Source: Nocardia tengchongensis (lineage in GTDB: Bacteria; Actinomycetota; Actinomycetes; Mycobacteriales; Mycobacteriaceae). From it: a DNA stretch of 64,000 nt. Location: assembly GCF_018362975.1 (NCBI RefSeq), contig NZ_CP074371.1:1550001-1614000 (forward strand), in the 5' to 3' direction. Below, piece by piece: positions 55,178-63,434 of the stretch. Position 1 is the first letter of the stretch; each line of letters starts with the position of its first letter. The notes under the pieces are model-generated. The model had not been told where the DNA came from. It was given only the letters and a program-made list of their open reading frames with translations, and did not search any database. The position numbers and the translations under genes are program-made.

Positions 55178-55604
55178 AGGATCAAAGTATCATTGCGATT
55201 ACGGCGAATGGAAGGCGTGCGAGACCTTCCCGGCAGCCCCGGGCCTGTCGTGGCGCCGACGCCAGAATCCCTCCGGGCAACCTCCCTCGAGACCGAATCT
55301 TTTGTGTTGGTTGACAATTCGCGCCATCCGCGCCGATGTCGGGGCAGTGCGGGTGAAGTGGCGCACGCCACATCGGGTTCCCATATCTCGAGAACCCGGG
55401 CGTAGCCCCAGCCCACTCCGGCGCGTCGCCGCGCACACGCATTCCGCTCAGCGTGATTCCAAGATCCCCGCCCCGGGCGCGGGTGGCGCAATACCCCGAT
55501 TCCCCGCCATTCCGGCAGGCCGGACGCCCGCGGCGGCGGCGTAAAGCCGCACCGTCGCGGTGGTCGCGCAGTGAGTGGCCCGGTGGCCTCCGATTCCGCC
55601 GATA
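55178..55604. other. Gene-poor region between leader frame and GntR operon
   Basis: About 430 bases without a supported gene. It holds the leader promoter (AAAGTA on the plus strand at 55184-55189, reading TACTTT on the minus strand), an AT-richer patch with TTGACA at 55311-55316 that could be a -35 box for the rightward operon, and otherwise unremarkable GC-rich DNA. Confidence 0.5.
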
Positions 55605-55618
55605 CAGTTCTGAAACTG
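55605..55618. promoter_or_regulatory. Candidate GntR operator
   Basis: CAGTT-CTGA-AACTG, a perfect short inverted repeat 29 bases upstream of the GntR start. Position fits autoregulation; arms are short. Confidence 0.4.
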
Positions 55619-55646
55619 CAGGTCAAAGGCGTGGAAAGGAGTCGAG

Positions 55647-56435
55647 GTGTCGCCGGAACCGGTACCGTTGCGCGCCCCCGGACGCCGGGCGGATCGCGCC
55701 CGCCAGGTGGCGGATGTGCTGCGCCAGCAGATCCACGCGGGCGCCTTCGATCAGGCCCTGCCCTCCGAACAGGCGCTGGCCGCGGAATTCGCGGTCTCGC
55801 GCAATACCGTTCGCGACGCTCTCGCGCTGCTCAAGGACGAGGGCCTGATCGAGCGCGCCCCCAAGATCGGCACCCATGTCGCCCAACGCAAATACGACCA
55901 CGGACTCGACGCACTGCTCGGCTTGAAGGAGACCCTGCGCGGGCACGGCGAGGTCCGCAACGAAGTGCGCGCCGCGCGCCGGGTCACCCCGCCGCCCGCG
56001 GTCGCCCGCAAACTGCGGCTCGAACCCGGCACGCAGGCCGTGTACATCGAGCGGCTGCGCTATTTCGGCGATCTGCCACTGAGCCTGGACCTGACCTACC
56101 TGGTCCCCGACATCGGCGACGAGGTCATCACCCGCGACCTCGAGACCAATGACGTCTTCGCCCTCATCGAGCAGATCAGCGGCGGCCCGCTCGGCTCCGC
56201 CGATCTCGCGCTGGAGGCCATCACCGCCGACGCCCACTCGGCCATGACCCTGCACATGCCCGAGGGCGGCGCGCTACTGCTGCTCGAGCGGCTCACCAAA
56301 CTCGAGGACGGCCGCCCGGTCGACCTGGAATACATCCGCATGCGCGGCGACCGGATCACCATGCGCGGCAGCCTGATCCGGCCGCCCGAGCGCCTGCCGG
56401 ACACCGACCCGGACACCGACTGGAGATTGATCTAG
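55647..56435 (+). CDS. GntR/HutC family regulator with UTRA domain
   Basis: 262 residues from GTG 55647 with GAAAGGAG upstream. Winged helix: ARQVADVLRQQIHAGAF, LPSEQALAAEFAVSRNTVRDALALLKDEGLI, PKIGTHVAQRK. UTRA ligand domain from about residue 100: VYIERLRYFGDLPLSLDLTYL, GGALLLLERLTKLEDGRPVDLEYIRMRGDR. First gene of operon B and directly adjacent to the ferredoxin gene, so it most likely senses a substrate of that operon and represses it. Confidence 0.9.
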   Translation: MSPEPVPLRAPGRRADRARQVADVLRQQIHAGAFDQALPSEQALAAEFAVSRNTVRDALALLKDEGLIERAPKIGTHVAQRKYDHGLDALLGLKETLRGHGEVRNEVRAARRVTPPPAVARKLRLEPGTQAVYIERLRYFGDLPLSLDLTYLVPDIGDEVITRDLETNDVFALIEQISGGPLGSADLALEAITADAHSAMTLHMPEGGALLLLERLTKLEDGRPVDLEYIRMRGDRITMRGSLIRPPERLPDTDPDTDWRLI

Positions 56436-56663
56436 ATGGCATTGGCCGAGCACCGGGCCGACGTCCCGGTGACCATCGACGAATCACTGTGCATCCAAGG
56501 CTGCACGCTCTGCGTGGAGATCTGCCCGCTGGACTCGCTGGCGATCAACCCCGACAACGGCAAGGCGTACATGCACGTCGACGAGTGCTGGTACTGCGGC
56601 CCCTGCGCGGCCCGCTGTCCCACCGGCGCAGTCACCGTCAACATGCCCTACCTGCTGCGTTGA
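56436..56663 (+). CDS. 2x[4Fe-4S] ferredoxin (AprB/AsfB-like)
   Basis: 75 residues from ATG 56436, directly after the GntR stop. Two cluster motifs: CIQGCTLCVEICP and CWYCGPCAARCP. Small, acidic, cytoplasmic. The spacing of the first motif (three residues between the first two Cys) is unusual and also seen in ferredoxins paired with adenylylsulfate-reductase-like flavoproteins. It probably carries electrons to or from the flavoprotein at the operon's end. As I recall, a ferredoxin-reductase pair (asfB-asfA) serves aryl-sulfonate sulfur use in Pseudomonas putida. Confidence 0.82.
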   Translation: MALAEHRADVPVTIDESLCIQGCTLCVEICPLDSLAINPDNGKAYMHVDECWYCGPCAARCPTGAVTVNMPYLLR

Positions 56664-56688
56664 GCCCAACCCCCGCTGAGGAAACCCC

Positions 56689-58092
56689 ATGCTGTCCACC
56701 TTTCGTGAGCACCGCCCCGCCCGCGTCCTTTCGGCGGCTCTCGCCTCCGCCCTCGCCCTGACCGTGTCCGGCTGCTCACTCGACAACACCGGCAACGGTG
56801 ACACCGTCAAGGTTGTCATCGGCTACCAGTCCAAGACCATCAATACCGTCACCGCCGGAACCCTGTTGAAGGCCAAAGGCTTTCTGGAACAGCGCCTGAA
56901 CGCGATCGGCGCCAAGGGCGGTGCCAAGTACCAGGTGGAATGGCAGGACTACGACACCGGCGCGCCCATCACCGCGCAGATGGTGGCGGAGAAGATCGAC
57001 ATCGGCTCGATGGGCGACTACCCGCTGCTCATCAACGGCTCCCGCACCCAGGCCAACGAGCGCTCCCGGACCGAGCTGGTGTCCATCACCGGCTACAACT
57101 CCAAGGGCGCGCTCAACATGGTGGTCGTCGCGCCCGACTCCAAGGCGCAGTCGATCACTGATCTGGCTGGGCAGAAGATCTCCGCGTCCGTCGGCTCCGC
57201 CGGGCACGGCACCCTGGTCCAGGCGCTCACCCGGGCGGGCATCGACCCCAAGTCCGGGGTGGAGGTACTCAACCAGCAGCCCCAGATCGGTTCCTCCGCA
57301 CTGGAATCCGGACAGGTGGCCGCCCTGTCGCAATTCGTGGCCTGGCCCGGGCTGCTCGTCTTCCAGAACAAGGCCAAACTGCTCTACGACGGCGCGGAGC
57401 TGAACGTCCCGACCTTCCACGGCGTGGTCGCCCGCCGCGACTACGCCAAGCAGCACCCGGAGGTGCTCGATGCCTTCCTGCAAGCCCAGCTCGACGCCAC
57501 CGACTTCATCCACCAGCACCCCCTGGAGGCGGCGCAGACCGTCGCCGACAACGCCGGGCTGGCCCCGGAGGTCGTGTACCTCTACAACGGGCCGGGCGGC
57601 ACCTCCTTCGACACCACGCTGAAGCCGTCGCTGCTGGCGGCGCTCGAGGGCGATGTGCCGTACCTGAAGTCGATCGGCGACTTCGCCGAACTCGACATCG
57701 ACAAGTTCGTCGACCCGGCCGCGCTGCGGCAGGCGTACCAGGAACGCGGACTGAACTACGAGGCCGAACTCGCCGACAACGCCAACCCGCTGCCCGGCTC
57801 CGGCGGCGAGCTCTGGCTCACCGGACAGGACACCACCCAGTCGGTCGCCGATCCGACCGCCCTGCTGCGCGCCGTCAAACAGGCGCGGGCACAGGGCAAG
57901 ACGGTGCGCGCCGCCTACGTGCCGGATGCCGAACTCGGCACCCGCTGGTTCGCGGACAAGGCGATCTGGGTGCGGGACGGCGACAACTACCTGCCCTTCA
58001 TCACCCCGGCGGCGGCACAGCGGTACCTCGCCAAGCACCCCGCCGGCGCGATCGTCGGCTTCGACCAAGCGGTGAACGAGGTCCGGGTATGA
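56689..58092 (+). CDS. Sulfonate/nitrate-type ABC substrate-binding lipoprotein (SsuA-like)
   Basis: 467 residues. Lipoprotein signal with LALTVSGCSLD. NMT1/SsuA-type fold: VKVVIGYQSKTINTVTAG, QMVAEKIDIGSMGDYPLLING, ADLAGQKISASVGSAGHGTLVQ-like region, QPQIGSSALESGQVAALSQF, PTFHGVVARRDYAKQHPEVL. It is longer than classical SsuA (about 320) because of a C-terminal extension of about 130 residues with KAIWVRDGDNYLPF. It delivers an organic anion, probably a sulfonate, to the permease encoded next. Confidence 0.85.
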   Translation: MLSTFREHRPARVLSAALASALALTVSGCSLDNTGNGDTVKVVIGYQSKTINTVTAGTLLKAKGFLEQRLNAIGAKGGAKYQVEWQDYDTGAPITAQMVAEKIDIGSMGDYPLLINGSRTQANERSRTELVSITGYNSKGALNMVVVAPDSKAQSITDLAGQKISASVGSAGHGTLVQALTRAGIDPKSGVEVLNQQPQIGSSALESGQVAALSQFVAWPGLLVFQNKAKLLYDGAELNVPTFHGVVARRDYAKQHPEVLDAFLQAQLDATDFIHQHPLEAAQTVADNAGLAPEVVYLYNGPGGTSFDTTLKPSLLAALEGDVPYLKSIGDFAELDIDKFVDPAALRQAYQERGLNYEAELADNANPLPGSGGELWLTGQDTTQSVADPTALLRAVKQARAQGKTVRAAYVPDAELGTRWFADKAIWVRDGDNYLPFITPAAAQRYLAKHPAGAIVGFDQAVNEVRV

Positions 58093-58955
58093 GCGCCCCG
58101 GCGGTCGCCGCGCCCGCGGCGGCCCCGATCGTCGCCGCCCCCGAACCGCGGGTGTCCCGCCCGCGGGCCGGGCGGGCGGTGTGGCGGTCGCGGACCGTGC
58201 GGGCGCTGTCCGTGCTCGCGGCCATCGGCGTCTGGGAATTCCTGACCGCCAACCACATTCGACTCTGGGTGCGATTCGACACGCTCCCGACCGTCACCCA
58301 GATCGTGCGGGCCTTCCGGCACCAGCTCGGCACCGACGCCTACTACCTCGACCTCGGGCAATCGCTGATCCGGATCCTCAGCGGATTCGGGCTCGCCGCC
58401 GTCGTCGGCGTGACGACCGGTGTGGCACTGGGCCGTTCCCGCTGGTTCGCCGACATCGTGGGCCCGCTCACCGAACTCGCGCGCCCCATCCCGGCCATCG
58501 CCATCGTGCCGGTCGCGATCCTGCTGTTCCCCGACGACGAGGCCGGGATCGTGTTCATCACCTTCGTCGCCGCCTTCTTCCCGATCCTGGTCGCCACCCG
58601 GCACGCGGTGCGCGCGCTGCCGACCATCTGGGAGGAATCCGTGCGCACCCAGGGCGGCAACCGCTGGGACGTGCTGTGGCGGGTGGTGCTGCCGGGCAGC
58701 CTGCCCGGAGTGTTCGGCGGACTGTCCGTCGGCATCGGCGTGGCCTGGATTTGCGTGGTGTCGGCCGAGATGATCTCCGGGCGGCTGGGCGTCGGCTACC
58801 GCACCTGGCAGGCGTACACCATCGTCGACTATCCGGGCGTGTTCGTCGGCATCATCACCATCGGCGTACTCGGGTACACCACCTCCGCCGCGGTGGAACT
58901 GCTCGGACGGCGGGTCACCCACTGGCTGCCGCGCGGCGACGAGGAGGCGAAATGA
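58089..58955 (+). CDS. SsuC/TauC-like ABC permease
   Basis: 288 residues from ATG 58089. Six helices. Marks are SLIRILSGFGLAAVVGVTTGVALGRS, LTELARPIPAIAIVPVAILLF, coupling loop EESVRTQGGNRWDVLWRVVLPGSLPGVFGGL and WICVVSAEMISGRLGVGYRTW. These are typical of the nitrate/sulfonate/taurine permease family. ATGA overlaps join it to the binding protein and the ATPase. Confidence 0.9.
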   Translation: MSAPAVAAPAAAPIVAAPEPRVSRPRAGRAVWRSRTVRALSVLAAIGVWEFLTANHIRLWVRFDTLPTVTQIVRAFRHQLGTDAYYLDLGQSLIRILSGFGLAAVVGVTTGVALGRSRWFADIVGPLTELARPIPAIAIVPVAILLFPDDEAGIVFITFVAAFFPILVATRHAVRALPTIWEESVRTQGGNRWDVLWRVVLPGSLPGVFGGLSVGIGVAWICVVSAEMISGRLGVGYRTWQAYTIVDYPGVFVGIITIGVLGYTTSAAVELLGRRVTHWLPRGDEEAK

Positions 58956-59713
58956 GCACCGCCGGAATCGGATTGACCCTCGACCGGGTACGGCTGTCCT
59001 ACACCGGGGACCCGATCATCGACGAGCTCTCGATCACCGTGCGCCCCGGCGAGATCCTCGTGCTCACCGGACCGTCCGGCTGCGGGAAGTCCACGGTGCT
59101 GCGCGCCCTGGCCGGACTGCTGCGCCCCGACGCGGGCCGGGTGCTCGCCGACGGCGACGAGGTCACCGGCACCGACCGCGACCGCGCCGTCGTCTTCCAG
59201 GACAACGCCCTGCTGCCCTGGAAGACCGTGCGCGCCAATATCGAACTGGCGCTGCGACTCCGGGGCGTGCCACGCACCGGGCGGCGGGCGCTGGCCGACC
59301 GCTGGATCGCCGAGATCGGGCTCACCGGCTTCGCCGACTTCCTGCCGAAATCGCTGTCCGGCGGCATGCGGCAGCGCGTGCAACTCGCGCGCGGCCTGGC
59401 CGGCGCACCCCGCGCGGTCATGATGGACGAACCCTTCGGCGCGCTCGACACCCAGACCCGCACCACCATGCAGCGCCTGCTCATCGACACCTGGGACAGC
59501 CATCCCACCACCGTCGTCTTCGTCACCCACGACGTGGACGAGGCACTGCTGCTCGGCGACCGCATCGCCGTGCTCGGTCGCGCGGGCGAACCCCTGCGCG
59601 CTCTGCTGGAGGTCCCCCGGCCGCGCGAATCCGGCGTCGACCGCTCCACGGTGCGCACTGAAATCATTGCCGCCCTGAACCATTCGGGCGAGCTGACGGA
59701 GGCTAGGAAGTAA
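58952..59713 (+). CDS. SsuB/TauB-like ABC ATPase
   Basis: 253 residues from ATG 58952 with GAGGAGG upstream. Walker A GPSGCGKSTVLRALAGL, Q-loop VFQDNALLPWKTV, signature LSGGMRQRV, Walker B VMMDEPFGALD, switch VTHDVDEAL. The LLPW and GGMRQR forms are characteristic of nitrate/sulfonate importers. Its stop shares a base with the start of the flavoprotein gene, linking import to metabolism. Confidence 0.92.
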   Translation: MSTAGIGLTLDRVRLSYTGDPIIDELSITVRPGEILVLTGPSGCGKSTVLRALAGLLRPDAGRVLADGDEVTGTDRDRAVVFQDNALLPWKTVRANIELALRLRGVPRTGRRALADRWIAEIGLTGFADFLPKSLSGGMRQRVQLARGLAGAPRAVMMDEPFGALDTQTRTTMQRLLIDTWDSHPTTVVFVTHDVDEALLLGDRIAVLGRAGEPLRALLEVPRPRESGVDRSTVRTEIIAALNHSGELTEARK

Positions 59714-62409
59714 TGGAAATCCCCGATCTCGCCGACACCGTCCGCCTCGACTGCGACGTACTGGTCATCGGTGGCGGCACCGCCGGCACCATGGCCGCCC
59801 TCACCGCCGCCGAAGCGGGCGCGAACGTCCTGCTGCTGGAGAAGGCGCACGTCCGCCACTCCGGGGCGCTGGCCATGGGCATGGACGGCGTCAACAACGC
59901 CGTCATCCCCGGCAAGGCCGAACCCGAGGACTACGTCGCCGAGATCACCCGCGCCAACGACGGAATCGTCAACCAGCGCACCATCTATCAGACCGCCACC
60001 CGCGGCTTCGCCATGGTGCAGCGGCTGGAGCGCTACGGCGTGAAATTCGAGAAGGACGCCTACGGCGAATACGCCGTGCGCCGCGTCCACCGATCCGGGT
60101 CCTACGTGCTGCCCATGCCGGAGGGCAAGGACGTCAAGAAGGCGCTCTACCGGGTGCTGCGACAGCGGAAGATGCGCGAACGCATCCGCATCGAGAACCG
60201 GCTGATGCCGGTGCGGGTGCTCACCGAGAACGGACGCGCCATCGGCGCGGCCGCATTGAACACGCGCACCGGGGAATTCGTGGCGGTCGGCGCGAAGGCC
60301 GTCATCCTGGCCACCGGGCCCTGCGGACGCCTCGGGCTGCCCGCCTCCGGCTACCTGTACGGCACCTACGAGAACCCGACCAACGCGGGCGACGGCTACG
60401 CCATGGCCTACCACGCGGGCGCGGAGCTCTCCGGGATCGAATGCTTCCAGATCAACCCGCTCATCAAGGATTACAACGGCCCGGCCTGCGCCTACGTCGC
60501 CAATCCGTTCGGCGGCTACCAGGTCAACGCGCTCGGTGAGCGGTTCGTGGACTCCGACTACTGGTCCGGCCAGATGATGGCCGAGGTCAAGCGGGAGATC
60601 GAATCCGCGCGCGGGCCCATCTATCTGAAGGTCTCGCACCTGCCCGGCGAGACCCTCGACGCCCTCGAGGACATCCTGCACACCACCGAACGCCCCACCC
60701 GCGGCACCTTCCACGCCAATCGCGGCCACGACTACCGCACCCACGACATCGAAATGCACATCTCCGAAATCGGCTTGTGCAGCGGGCATTCCGCGTCCGG
60801 AGTCTGGGTCGACGAGAACGCCCGCACCACCGTGCCCGGCCTCTACGCCGCCGGCGACCTGGCCTGCGTCCCGCACAACTACATGATCGGCGCGTTCGTC
60901 TACGGCGACCTCGCCGGAGCTCACGCCGCATCCACCCTCGACGAGCTGCCCGCACCCGGCGCACTGCCCGACGATCAGCTGGCCGCCGCGCACGACCTCG
61001 TCTACCAGCCGCTGCGCCGGCCCGACGGTCCGCCGCAGCAACAGGTCGAATACAAGCTGCGGCGCTTCGTGAACGACTATGTGGCCCCGCCCAAGACGGC
61101 CGCCAAACTGTCCCTCGCCATCGAGACCTTCGAGCGCATGCGCGGCGACCTCACCGCCATGGGCGCGCGCACCCCGCACGAACTCATGCGGTGCGCCGAG
61201 GTCAGCTTCATCCGCGACTGCGCGGAAATGGCCGCCCGCTCCTCGCTGACCCGCACCGAATCCCGTTGGGGGCTCTACCACGAGCGCGCCGACCTGCCCG
61301 CGCGCGACGACGTCGAATGGCGCTACCACCTCAACCTGCGCAAGACCGCCGACGGGGAGATGGAATTCCTGAAGCGGCCCGTCGCACCGTATTTCGTTCC
61401 GGTGCCCGGGCTCGACGAGCTGGCCGGCGCCGATACGACCGCCAGTCCGGTGCAACAGCCCGCCCTCATCGGGACGCCGCCCAACCTCGGCGAGCAGGTG
61501 CGCTCCCACGCCCCGGCCGCGCGCACGGCGAAAGAAGTTGTGGCGCCGCAGATCGCACTGCTGTTGAGCCTGGACGCGCCAGGTATCGCGGAGCTGCGGC
61601 CCTTCCTGGCCGACCCGGATCCGCGGGTTCGGGCCAACGCGCTCGCCGTTCTCACCGAGCACACCCCCGACGGGTTCGCCGATCAGCTGATCGCCGCCCT
61701 CGCCGACGAGGACACCGAGGTGCGGGCCGCCGCCGTCGCGGGCCTGCGGGAACTCGCCGAAATCCTGCCCGCGGCAACGGGACTCGAACAGCACGCCGAC
61801 TCGCCCGACCCGTTCGTGCGCGCCGCCGTCGTGGACCTGCTGCGCGCACTGCGCGCGGGCACCGCCGAACTGTTCGGCAAAGCCTCCGTCGACCCCGACC
61901 ACCGGGTGCGCATCCAGGCCGTGCATGCCCTGGTCTCCCTGGACGACTGGCCCACCCTCACCGCGGCCGCCCACGACGACAACCGCGAGGTGCGCATCGC
62001 CGCCGCGCGCGGCCTGGCCACCATCGGCCACGGCGGCGCGGACACCGTGCGCGGACTCACCGCCGACCGCGACCCACTGGTCCGCGCGGCCGCGTTCACC
62101 GCGCTGGCCCGGCTCGGCGGCGAGGCGGACGCATCGATACTCACTGCCGCGCTCGGGGATTCGGCCTGGCAGATCCGCGAGGGCGCGGCGCGGGGACTGG
62201 CCGGGGTCGGGCCGGAGCAGGCCGTGGCGGCCTTGAGCGCGGCGCTCACCGATATTCACCCGGACATCCGGAAGGCCGCGGTCCTGACCCTCAGCGTGTG
62301 GCCGGAATCCGCCGCGGCGCGGACCGCCCTCGAACAAGCCCACGCCGACAGCGACGCCGACGTGCGCGCCTACGCCCGCCGGGCGCTGGCGGTGCACGCC
62401 GATCGGTGA
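59713..62409 (+). CDS. AprA/AsfA-like FAD flavoprotein fused to HEAT repeats
   Basis: 898 residues. Part 1 (about 1-590) is a fumarate-reductase/adenylylsulfate-reductase-type flavoprotein: FAD Rossmann motif DVLVIGGGTAGTMAALTAAE (about 15-34), NVLLLEKAHVRHSGALAMGM, and PGLYAAGDLACVPHNYMIGAF near 375. Part 2 (about 606-898) is nine HEAT-like repeats of about 31 residues, each with a core such as DTEVRAAAVAGLREL, NREVRIAAARGLATI or HPDIRKAAVLTLSVW. The repeats could dock a partner, for example the ferredoxin. It is the last gene of a GntR-ferredoxin-SsuABC-like operon, so a reductive or oxidative step on an imported sulfur compound is likely. The exact reaction is unknown. Confidence 0.85.
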   Translation: MEIPDLADTVRLDCDVLVIGGGTAGTMAALTAAEAGANVLLLEKAHVRHSGALAMGMDGVNNAVIPGKAEPEDYVAEITRANDGIVNQRTIYQTATRGFAMVQRLERYGVKFEKDAYGEYAVRRVHRSGSYVLPMPEGKDVKKALYRVLRQRKMRERIRIENRLMPVRVLTENGRAIGAAALNTRTGEFVAVGAKAVILATGPCGRLGLPASGYLYGTYENPTNAGDGYAMAYHAGAELSGIECFQINPLIKDYNGPACAYVANPFGGYQVNALGERFVDSDYWSGQMMAEVKREIESARGPIYLKVSHLPGETLDALEDILHTTERPTRGTFHANRGHDYRTHDIEMHISEIGLCSGHSASGVWVDENARTTVPGLYAAGDLACVPHNYMIGAFVYGDLAGAHAASTLDELPAPGALPDDQLAAAHDLVYQPLRRPDGPPQQQVEYKLRRFVNDYVAPPKTAAKLSLAIETFERMRGDLTAMGARTPHELMRCAEVSFIRDCAEMAARSSLTRTESRWGLYHERADLPARDDVEWRYHLNLRKTADGEMEFLKRPVAPYFVPVPGLDELAGADTTASPVQQPALIGTPPNLGEQVRSHAPAARTAKEVVAPQIALLLSLDAPGIAELRPFLADPDPRVRANALAVLTEHTPDGFADQLIAALADEDTEVRAAAVAGLRELAEILPAATGLEQHADSPDPFVRAAVVDLLRALRAGTAELFGKASVDPDHRVRIQAVHALVSLDDWPTLTAAAHDDNREVRIAAARGLATIGHGGADTVRGLTADRDPLVRAAAFTALARLGGEADASILTAALGDSAWQIREGAARGLAGVGPEQAVAALSAALTDIHPDIRKAAVLTLSVWPESAAARTALEQAHADSDADVRAYARRALAVHADR

Positions 62410-62422
62410 CGGGTCGCCCCGG

Positions 62423-63317
62423 TCAGGCGACCCGGTGCAGCAACCCGACCGGGAGATACCCGGTGACGACCCCCGGACGCAGGCCCCGATCGACCGCCAG
62501 ACAGGAGACCGCCAGCAAGGGCCAGGCGATGAAGCCCTCCGGGTCCAGGCATCGTTGCGGGGTGTCCCAGAAGCGGCGATGGAATTCGAGGCCCTCGATC
62601 AGCGCGGTCTCGAATTCCGCCGGGTCGCCCCGCAATACCGCGTCCAGCAGGCACAACGCGGAATAGGCGATGGTGAGCGGATAGTCGTCGCCGGCGGCGG
62701 ACTGGGCGTCCACCGCGGCCTCGATGCCGTCCACGATGACCGTCTCCGTCGCCGGATCCCCGGTCCAGGCCCGCTGCCAGGCATCCGCCCACAGGTACAG
62801 GCACTGGTCCACCGGCTGCCCGGTGCGGCTGGTCACGGCCAGCGGATGGCCGGGCTGCGCCGGGCGCGCCGAGCAGATAGGCCAGCAACTCCCGATCACG
62901 TCCGATCAGCGCGGCCCACACGCCGTTCAACAGGTCCGTCACCGCCGGGGGTGCGACCAGGCCGCCGCCGGCGGGAACCGTCCAGTCCGATCCGGCCAGC
63001 GCCACCGGGATCGGCTCCTGCCCGGCCGGGCGTGCCGCCGAGCGCAGTCGCGCGGTGTCCGCCGCGGCCGCGTCCGCCACCGCCACCCGCAGGGCGGTGG
63101 ACTCGCCGCGCGGGTCGTCCAGGCTCAGGTAGCCCGCGATGGCTCGCGAACACCGGGCCACGTCGGCCAGCACCGTCTGCGGTTGCGCCAGTAGGAATTC
63201 GGTGCGCAGCGCGGTCGTCCGCACCCGGATGGCCCGGCCGAACCCGGCATCGGTCGTGCGAATAGCTGTTGGATAACTCAATTCTCGAGGGGTGAGTGCG
63301 ATATGGCGATCGATCAT
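62423..63317 (-). pseudogene. Imm49-like protein, frameshifted
   Basis: Starts at ATG 63317 (MIDRHIALTPRELSYPTAIR). The frame breaks at the GGG at 62862-62864 on the plus strand. Removing one base joins LAYLLGAP to AQPGHPLAVTSRTGQPVDQC and the rest (LYLWADAWQRAW, YPLTIAYSALCLLDAVLRGD, CLDPEGFIAWPLLAVSCLAVDRG), giving about 297 residues. The helical layout and the C-terminal 'DPEGF..WPLLA..CLA.DRG' pattern resemble immunity protein family Imm49, a moderate-confidence match. No toxin gene is visible nearby. It converges with the flavoprotein gene. Confidence 0.55.
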
Positions 63318-63434
63318 CGGACGTCGATGGTGATCGGTGTGCCCACCAATATTGCCAATTGATTGCTCACGTCGTGACAATAGCGAACCCCGAAGGCCGG
63401 TACATCGGTTGGTATATCGGTCGGTCCGGGTGTG

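Noticed and set aside
58999..62397. A 1132-codon minus-strand open frame opposite the flavoprotein and ATPase genes
   Set aside because: It mirrors two well-recognised plus-strand genes, has no known motif, and its Val/Gly/Arg-rich translation is typical of antisense frames in high-GC DNA.
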